This document shows positions 22,611 to 29,244 of a stretch of DNA of 29,244 nucleotides, piece by piece; position 1 is the stretch's first letter, and each line of letters opens with the position of its first letter. The position numbers and the translations under genes were made by a program. The DNA comes from Gnetum montanum (lineage: Eukaryota > Streptophyta > Gnetopsida > Gnetales > Gnetaceae), in NCBI GenBank assembly GCA_015680685.1, contig MNCI01014660.1, forward strand, positions 33,568 through 62,811, in the 5' to 3' direction. Under the pieces are notes generated by a model, which saw only the letters and a program-made list of their open reading frames with translations, had not been told where the DNA came from and did no database searches.

Positions 22611-23074
22611 TTCTATTCTATTTCAATAGAGATGCTGAGAAACATAAGAAAAACAGAGGACAATGCTCTAAGGTGTGCCTCAAGAGCTAACACAAGTATA
22701 TTGAGATGCAAAAGAATGCTCATAATGAGGAACCTAACCCATGAATCAAGGATATTGTGTGCAAATACTGTAGCTTTATATTTAAATTTTTTTAAATTTT
22801 ATTTTATCCAAATGTGATGCATTTCTCTTTTTAGTTTAAAATAGTAGAGTATAAGTACCCTCTCCATTGTTGTAGAAAAGGTCACATGGTGACCTTTTAA
22901 GGCTTATGAGATGATGGAAAAATTCATATCGCTGATGACCTGAAAAAGAAGGTGCCTTATTTGATTATGTATCTTGAACTACCCTTATTATGAATCTATT
23001 TTGAAAACTCTTTCCTTGCATCTTATGATAATTTTGAATGATAAAGAGATAAATATTATGTTGGAATGTTTTGT
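22611..23074. other. Block flank 5' of LINE C, no gene
   Basis: Counterpart of 16388-16836. The plus-strand ORF 22527-22817 spans the filler junction and has no homolog frame in copy 1, so it is accidental. Confidence 0.6.
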
Positions 23075-23089
23075 AATTATCAAGAGGAA
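23075..23089 (+). repeat. Left target-site duplication of LINE C
   Basis: AATTATCAAGAGGAA, identical over 15 bases to 27253-27267. Confidence 0.92.
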
Positions 23090-23090
23090 G

Positions 23091-26000
23091 CGAGCTCTGC
23101 GGTCATTTCATTTTGAAGCATCTTAGTTGCTCAAGTCATGGTTGCACCCCTTGGTCGAGGACATGTGGGCTGACTACTAATCAAACGAGGGGGATCCCAG
23201 GAATTTTCTTTTGGCGGGCCTCCCGCACCTGAAATGGGCTATCAAATCCATGGCAATGCAAGATAAGTTTTCATTCCAGACCGGCCATACAGACCTTAGG
23301 GCCAAACTGGCCTAGGTGCAACTCCAGCAAGAGGCTAATGAGGATCTGCAAGACAAGGAAATGAACCTTCTGATGCAGTTGCAAGTGCTTGACTTAGAAG
23401 AGGAAGTCTATTGGAAACAACAATCATGGATCAAGTGGCTGAGGGAGGGTGACAGAAAAACAAAATTCTTTTTTGCTGCGCCAAGTCTCGTGAAATGGGC
23501 CAACAACAGGTGATGTTAACAGAGGTGGGAATCTCATAGATGATCCAAAAGACGTAGCCCATGAGTTCGCAAAGTATTGTGGAGTGATCTTAGCAAAGTG
23601 GCCCATGATACCAATCTTGGTGTGGGTCCCATGGGTGTCGGGGAAAGGTGACAATTCTTGGTTATTGGCTCCATTTACCTAGCAGGAGTTGAAAGAGACG
23701 ATTGACTCTATGTTGGGAGGGAAGGCACCTAGGCCTAATGGCTAGAGCTTTGAGTTCTATAAGGGATTTTTTGACATTATGGGACCCAATGTTCTCGACG
23801 CTTTCAACCATATACTAGCCCGACAATAGATCCTTCGTGATATCAACTACTCACGAATTATCTACATTCCCAAACGTGTCGATGCCTCATCCCCAACCCA
23901 CTTCCGAGCCATTGGAGTCTACAACATGTTAGTCTAAATTTTCTCCAAGATGCTTGTTCGAAGGTTGGTCCCCATCATGCCAAAACTTGTCAGGGATCAC
24001 TAGATGGGGTTTGTTCAGGGGTGAGTCCTACAAGACTAGGTGCTACTCATGCAGGAGCTCCTCCACTCACTATGTCTTTCGAAATTCCCTGGATTGTGTC
24101 TCAATTTGGAGATCACGAAGGCCTATGACACAATCAACTGGGAGGCACTTACTACCATTATGATGCAGAAAGGATTTGATCCAGAATTCATCCACTTATG
24201 TGTCCACCTATGGTCGTTGGTTGCTTTTTCCTTCGATGTGGGGGGTTAGCTCTAGGGTTTCTAGTCCCCCAAAAGGGATTTGCGACAAGGGGGCCCTCTT
24301 TCACTGTTGCTCTTTGTCATCGTTGTGGACCTGCTAAAGTACTATTGCACGACTACAGGGGTGAAGGGCCTAATGGCTACAAGTGTTGAATGTCTTGTTG
24401 AACACTATGCCCATGACACGATGCTTCTTAGTTGAGTCAGGGTCCCGTAGGTACGATGTATTAACTGAGCACTTACATTGATGGCAGATGAGCTTGGTCT
24501 AGTGGTGAATTAGGAGAAGTCATTTGCCCACTTCCTCAATGTGGATGCACAAATTAAGAGTCGGGTTATGCAAATGTTGGGGTTCCCTCTTGGGACAACC
24601 TAGGATTCCCATCTTGGTATCCAACCTTTTGCCTGGGGATGCTATGTGGCTTGTGGGATAGTTTTGAGAAAAATTGAAGGTTAGGTAGGACATTGAGCTA
24701 ACTGTTTTCTCACCCAAAAAGTACAGTTGTGCTAGCATCTAGGGTACTCGTGTCAATGGCGTGCTTCGTGACCATGATTGTGACCCCCCCCCCTCGGGAG
24801 CCATGATCCAAGCCATTAATCAGCTCATTTGGGATTTTGTGTGGTCGGGTGGCCAGAGGGAAGCAAGCTGCACCTGGTTGGGTGGGACCAAATCGCACGT
24901 CCTCAGGAAGCAGGGGGCTAGACGTCTCTAGGTTTGAAGATGAATTGACAATTGAACAACAGCAGCTACTGGTACATTTCACCCACCAGGGTGCAGGAAC
25001 TATGTAGTGGGTTCGAATAATGAGCGAAAAATATGTCAAGTGGCAAACGGGGGCGCACGACTCGAGACAATGATGGACGCTATGTGCCCATGCACAGCAC
25101 ATGCAGCAGTGGGGGTGGTTGAAGCTCACATCGCGCCATCTCATACAATCAATGTACTCATTGGTACACGATGGGAGGCAGGTCTGGTAGGGATGGCTAC
25201 CAAAAAAAATAAAGGTTTTCCTGTGGCTCCTCCAAAGCAATGCCTTGTCAATTTAGGCAAATTTAAGAATGCGTGGCCTAAACATTGATGTCACTTGCCC
25301 GCTCTGCAAGGGTGGGTCCAAAACTGTCTTGCACTTTGCCTTCCAGTGTCCTTACATGCAGGATACGTAGCACACGACGAGATGGCTTACCTCTTCATTG
25401 CTCTCAAGAAACTCCAAGGCTACACTACTTTTATGGGAAGCATGAAAAGTTCGAAACCAACAAATTTTTCGACAACAGCATGCCCCCCCCCCCCCTATGC
25501 AAGTTGTCTCCTAGACCAAAAGAGCGTGGGCAGAAATTGTGGTGGCAATGGGGATAACACCAACCTACAAACCAGACTGTGCAATGTTTTGCACTCATAC
25601 CAACCTATGGAGGTTCGTCGAGGGATGTGGATGGGATTCTATCCTCCCACGGCTAATAGGTGACCCAACCCTCCTTGATGACACCTTTTTTACCAACTGG
25701 TTGGATGACTGAACAAATCTGAGGCATGGAAATCACGTTGATAGAAATAGCGATCACTAGATATCTAGAGGCCAAAGTAGATGGCAAAATTATTCTGTCC
25801 ACTGCCCAAGGGTTGCAGGACACTAACCTATTCTTTGATGGTCTGATGCCATGCACGCAAAGTCAGCATGTGCCCAAATCTACCCTGCCATCGATTTGGG
25901 GTTGGGCTACTAAGCTGGTCAACTGTTTCTTTGTCTAGTCTGGCAATGGGTCCAAACTTCAGAGAATGCATTTTGCGTTCCTGAAATGCTTGAAATTCAA

Positions 26001-26905
26001 GCTCAAGGTCAACTTGCCTCACTTTTTCTTGGCTGTCTGACGACAGTGAAAAAGGGAACACTAGTCCGAGCTTATTTTAGCCCTTTGGTGAGGGCCAATA
26101 GTGGCACGGCGAGTGACGAGTCCTTTTGGCTCCTCCTAGTCTAAAGTGGGATTGACATTTGTAGTGGTCTACATGAGGAAGTAGGTTGGTCGTTGGGGGT
26201 CGGCCACTTCAAGCCCTATGGCCATGGCAAATGCATCTTAGCCTGAGGAGTCTAGAAGGGATGCACTGCTTGTGGTGCACCTCAACTAAGTCGCGGAGGA
26301 GGCCACAGCCGCAGCTCAAGCTAAGGAGCATCAGGCTTGGAAGGCCCATTGGGAGGAAATTCTCCTGCAGGGGTAGGCTGACCTGGAGACTCGTTTCCAA
26401 GAATGGGAGCAAGAGCTGCTTTAGCAACAAGCCATGCTCACAAAGCAATCTTGTGCCCAGCTGGTGGACAAGCTTCGCAACCAAGTTCGTGAGGAGCTAC
26501 TACAAGAGGATGCCATGCATAGGGAGCAAGAGCAAATGAAGCACATGCAACAAGCTCAAGAGCAATAAGAGGAGAGATAGAGGCGACAGCAGCTAAATAG
26601 GGTGCATGAGCAGAGCGTGTAGCAATGGCTTCGTGAGAAAAGATGTCCAAATGTTGTGCTAGGTATAAACGATGAATGCTCCTAGGTGGCTCTCAGGTAA
26701 CACATCTGTCGTATGTCTGTCCATTTCCACCCAAACAGTGGGGGGTCGGTTGAGGAGCAAGTTGTCGCAAGGCCACCTTGCAGGAGTTCTAACAAGCAGC
26801 TAATTTCATGAACTCAGAGCTGCACTGTAATACCTTGAATATCCTCCATGCTCTTTAATGGCCGCAATGCGAGTGTCATGCACTACTCAGGCTCCTATAG
26901 TGGCT
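23091..26905 (+). pseudogene. LINE C ORF2 remnant: RT, zf-RVT, C-terminal extension
   Basis: One frame from 23091 gives RALRSFHFEAS, WLHPLVEDMWADY and then EEEVYWKQQSWIKWLREGD to about 23479, where a one-base loss relative to B shifts the frame. RT: DSMLGGKAPRPNG (23705), FRAIGVYN (23905), ITKAYDTINWEAL (24112), LRQGGPLSLLLFVIVVDLL (24284; the usual Asp of LRQGDP is Gly) and VEHYAHDTMLLS near 24395, where the catalytic YADD has become YAHD. zf-RVT is best preserved here: CPLCKGGSKTVLHFAFQCPY near 25300. From 25726 one frame continues to about 26662. Dead through stops, frameshifts and lost catalytic residues. Confidence 0.88.
25600..26905 (+). other. LINE C: C-terminal extension of ORF2
   Basis: A single frame from 25726 to about 26662 (312 codons) is broken only by stop substitutions. 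It begins MEITLIEIAITRYLEAK, then GWATKLVNCFFV-stop-SG, MHFAFLKCLKFKLKVNLP and ELILALW. From 26290 it becomes Ala/Gln/Glu-rich: VAEEATAAAQAKEHQAW, WEQELL-stop-QQAMLTKQ, QLVDKLRNQVREELLQEDA and MHREQEQMKHMQQAQEQ, a strong coiled-coil pattern. Conserved remains continue in another frame to about 26900 (HCNTLNILHAL). An ancestral 300-codon frame without indels argues for real coding sequence, not a UTR. Confidence 0.7.
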
Positions 26906-27252
26906 TTGGGGTCTCGTGGACCCTATTTGTGCTTGGCTCCCGCCAATATGGGAGGCATGTTTTTCTTGTTTTTCTTCTTTTTCTTATTGGTTGCTTGTTG
27001 GCCAATTGGACCTTTGTTTCATTTGGTGCTAAGGGTCTGGTGGGTCTTGGTGCTGGGGTCGAGAGTTGATGTTGCCTCAAAGTTCTCTGGGGACCTAGTT
27101 AGGTTTGGGCCAGGAAGCAGCCAAGTTAGAGTTGGAGATGTTTGTTTTTTTCCCCTTTTGGTCCAATTGGCCACTTGCTAGTGGCCCCGATTTGTAATTT
27201 GTAATTTTATTTAACTTTTCCAACAATTTAATCCTGAACATTCTCTCACAAA
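26906..27252 (+). other. LINE C 3' UTR and tail
   Basis: Counterpart of 20679-21015, ending in CTCTCACAAAA before the target-site duplication. A T-rich run (26959-26994) gives spurious hydrophobic ORFs. Confidence 0.7.
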
Positions 27253-27267
27253 AATTATCAAGAGGAA
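27253..27267 (+). repeat. Right target-site duplication of LINE C
   Basis: AATTATCAAGAGGAA, perfect match to 23075-23089. Confidence 0.92.
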
Positions 27268-28200
27268 TTGAACCTAAGATATAGCAAAATATGAATTTTG
27301 AAATATCAAAAATTGTTGATTTAGGAATTGAACTTGCAACTTGTGAATATACATATTTTATTGATTTTTTTATAGTGATCATGAAGAGAATTGAACTCAT
27401 GACTCATTACTGAGAAAAAAAAAAGAGAGAGAGAACTTTAAAAAGAAAGAAGAGAATACAAACAATTCCCAAAAAGTCAATTACAAGAAACCATCTGTTA
27501 CCCCTTATTCCACCTACAAATAGGAAGAGGAGGAGAGGAAAAAAAACACAGAAGGCAAAAGTAGCTGAGCAAAACAAAAAAAAAAAGGATACAGCAACAA
27601 CAAGTGTGGTTGGGAAAGGAGAGAAGACTGTGGCTACTACAGGAGATAGCAAGGAGAAAGAAAACAGGTTCTACATAGCAATCCAATATTCTAATAATTC
27701 CTCCTATTAAGCAAGATATCTAAACAAGGAGGTAAAATGATCCACCTTTGTTATGTTTGATAATGGCTAGCAAGGGTTGATTTTCTCAAACTTCTTTCTT
27801 CTTGCTTACCTAACCACCTTCACAATACTTGTATGAAATTTTCAAGATTGTTGTTGTAAGCTTAGATTGTTGAAACCTTTATTACATTTTTTAGATTTCT
27901 CCACCCCGTCCTCTACACTCTCACACCTAAATGACTTGGATGAGAGTTGTTTCTGTAACCATTCAAAAACACCCATAACGATTTGGGGCATTTTTTATAA
28001 CAGATTGTCAATAGGGGCCAAGGATCCCTGATATGAGTATTGGTACTACTAGCACAAAGTGAGAGTATCCTTGGGCCCATGAATAATTGTGAATGTTTTA
28101 AAATTGTTGAATTCTTGGGTTTTGGTTAGAATTTGGTTGATGAACCCTCCCCCTCTTAATGCATAAATCTTGGATTTGAATCTTGAATTATATTTTTTTT
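27268..28200. other. Block flank 3' of LINE C, no gene
   Basis: Counterpart of 21031-21952, including GA-rich tracts and the TATA-like CTACAAATAGGAAGAGG near 27511. No coding sequence recognised. Confidence 0.55.
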
Positions 28201-28380
28201 CATTAGAAGATAGAATGCCCAATTCCTATCTAGTAAAATTTACCCTTCAAATTTATTCGTATTTTTTATCACATAGAACACCACTAGCATGTCTCCATTC
28301 TAACAATCCTACCTCAATCTTATTTTTCATATCTTTATCAATTTCACCATCTAAATGTAACATTGATCTAACAGAATTGT
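28201..28380 (-). pseudogene. RTE-type LINE reverse transcriptase fragment
   Basis: On the minus strand the sequence reads SMLHLDGEIDKD, then KIEVGLLEWRHASGVLCDKK. This matches the well-known C-terminal RT region of plant RTE-clade LINEs (pattern DGxIDxDxxxRIxxGWLKWRxASGVLCDKK). A frameshift follows, then KFY-stop matches the KFYRT segment. The fragment ends at 28201, where the next residues (MLYG) would fall, exactly at the edge of the duplicated block. It is a third, unrelated LINE type in this window. The plus-strand ORF 28170-28541 over it is a shadow. Confidence 0.8.
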
Positions 28381-29109
28381 TTGAAATGAAGACCCTTTTA
28401 GCCTTGAATTGCCATTTCTATTTCACCATTGTTTATGTTATTATTGAAATTTCATTCCATGTATTCTATTTATTGATATATCAGGTTTTGCCAATTGTTG
28501 ATCATCTATTTGTTGAAATAATAGATCTTGCTAGTTTGTGAAACATCCATTGGAATATGAGATCTTGCCAAGGTACTGATCATATGTTTGTTGAAATGCT
28601 AAATCTTATCAGTTAAAGACTAAAAACACTCTAGGTTGGATCACTTATTTTTGGGTTTGTTGAAATGGGTTTGGTGTTATTGCGTGTTCCTGTTGCAGGA
28701 CAGTACAATGTAGGTGTGTGCTGCAGCAAGAACACATGTTACAGTGCTGCAGAAAGTACATGCTACAAGGGTCCTAATGATAAGGCAATACTGCACAATG
28801 GTAATTACAAATGAATTTGCTATGAATTTGCTTTCTACATGTTTCATTTTGTGTAAATGAAATAGCATATTTGCCATCTGCGAAACTCTTTTTTACTCTT
28901 ATTCCCCTTTTTCTTGCCAACTATCAGTTGGCAATAAGCTGACATAAAACAAACTGGTGTAAGCTAACTGGGCCGGTGACTAATTGCCCTGATTTTAAAC
29001 AATGAGTAAAGTATCTGTGAAGCAGAATGTGAAAAAATTAACAAAGTAGCCTTCGTAGTTGGACATAGAGCAACAAATTTTCCACCCTTTCATTTGAACT
29101 CACACTTGC
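28381..29109. other. Noncoding stretch, possibly intron
   Basis: If the trehalose-phosphate synthase exon to the right is in place, this would be intron on the minus strand. I searched it for the next conserved segment (starting FHTYDYARHF) and did not find it. A diverged 35-base repeat, GATCAT with TTTGTTGAAAT, occurs at 28499-28533 and 28580-28614. Confidence 0.5.
28718..28767. repeat. Short tandem repeat, two units of about 25 bases
   Basis: Unit 1 (28718-28743) and unit 2 (28744-28767) both start GTGCTGCAG and end in an ACATG...TACA form. They differ by a two-base indel and a few substitutions. Confidence 0.7.
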
Positions 29110-29243
29110 CCTATTAAGTCAGATGCCAAAACTGCCTTCAACAGTTCATCACGAGACGGCAAAGTTCAATAAATCTCTGACGAAGGAAAGGGTGCGTGGA
29201 GGAACCATCCAACCTTCATATGGCGATCATAGTCTTTCAAGCA
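29110..29243 (-). pseudogene. TPS: Trehalose-6-phosphate synthase exon fragment with a stop codon
   Basis: Trehalose-6-phosphate synthase (GT20 family) makes trehalose 6-phosphate from UDP-glucose and glucose 6-phosphate, a sugar signal in plants. On the minus strand from 29243 the frame gives CLKDYDRH, MKVGWFLHAPFPSSEIY, a stop, then TLPSRDELLKAVLASDLI. This is the conserved N-terminal catalytic segment (GWFLHTPFPSSEI-x-RTLPSR, ADLVGFHTYDYARHF). MKVGWFLH is closer to plant class I (TPS1-like) than class II. The TGA (plus 29166-29168) replaces the conserved Arg and fits CGA to TGA. The match ends at DLI-GG, followed by GCAAGT, a likely GC-type donor. The exon continues past the window edge. 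Most likely a pseudogene or a mutated allele of a real gene; a sequencing error is possible. Confidence 0.85.
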
Positions 29244-29244
29244 T

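Larger units (their letters stand above)
23090..27252 (+). mobile_element. LINE C: 5'-truncated plant L1-type LINE
   Basis: The counterpart of LINE B in copy 2: 4,163 bases against 4,164. It starts at RALRSFHFEAS, just after where the endonuclease would end, and finishes with TTTAATCCTGAACATTCTC and an A-rich end. The perfect 15-base target-site duplication defines the insertion. It shows more open stretches than B in the linker and in the C-terminal extension. Confidence 0.92.
22140..28200 (+). repeat. Duplicated block, copy 2
   Basis: Direct copy of 15700-21952, carrying LINE C in the identical position with the identical target-site duplication. It differs by a replacement: 283 bases of copy 1 (16105-16387) are swapped for 61 other bases (22550-22610). 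The right edge at 28200 abuts an RTE-type LINE fragment. Confidence 0.9.

Noticed and set aside
22527-22817. 96-codon ORF in block copy 2 as a conserved gene
   Set aside because: It spans the filler junction and the frame is not kept in copy 1.
24710-25240. 176-codon minus-strand ORF, the longest in the window, with a partner at 18603-18920
   Set aside because: It is the antisense shadow of the LINE thumb region; the plus strand carries the family similarity.
28170-28541. 123-codon plus-strand ORF
   Set aside because: It overlies the minus-strand RTE fragment and spans the block boundary; it has no recognisable domain.
1-29244. CRISPR array, operons or bacterial features
   Set aside because: No regularly spaced identical repeats; retrotransposon types, target-site duplications and the TPS exon indicate a plant nuclear genome.

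Overview
The window looks like intergenic or intronic DNA of a large, repeat-rich land plant genome, probably a seed plant with long introns; a gymnosperm would fit but cannot be proved from this sequence. I see no intact protein-coding gene, tRNA or rRNA. Nearly everything recognisable is decayed retrotransposon sequence. The one host-gene trace is a trehalose-6-phosphate synthase exon with a stop codon, on the minus strand at the right edge.

Layout. 1-986: AT-rich DNA with a minus-strand LTR-like promoter and poly(A) region and a 68-base direct repeat. 987-2319: nothing recognised. 2320-5131: candidate long solo LTR bounded by TGTTACATCCC and GGGTGTTACA. 5132-7243: noncoding. 7244-7268: a TATA box and palindrome. 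7287-13302: LINE A, a nearly full-length plant L1-type LINE with ORF1, APE endonuclease, reverse transcriptase, zf-RVT, a C-terminal extension and an A-rich end, framed by a target-site duplication (TSD). It landed about 30 bases downstream of the TATA box. 13530-14350: a minus-strand LTR with a candidate primer-binding site. 14351-15699: noncoding. 15700-28200: two direct copies of a block of about 6 kb, separated by 187 bases. Each copy carries the same 5'-truncated LINE (B and C), with the same 15-base TSD, inside the same flanks, so the LINE inserted first and the block was duplicated later. 28201-28380: a minus-strand RTE-type LINE fragment that begins exactly at the block edge. 28381-29109: noncoding, possibly intron. 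29110-29243: the trehalose-phosphate synthase exon.

Most notable observations: (1) the three LINEs share a long, frame-preserved extension beyond zf-RVT, comprising a domain I cannot name followed by a Gln/Glu-rich coiled coil; (2) LINE A decays almost only by substitution, with 19 of 26 in-frame stops being TAG, as expected from C-to-T decay of methylated DNA; (3) block copy 2 has lost about 283 bases and carries 59 bases resembling DNA upstream of copy 1, a templated-filler signature; (4) the broken trehalose-phosphate synthase exon has a likely GC-type splice donor.

The LINE parts would once have worked together as follows: ORF1 protein binds the RNA, the endonuclease nicks the target, the reverse transcriptase primes there, and A-rich ends plus TSDs result. 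None can do so now. All identities quoted are by-eye estimates.
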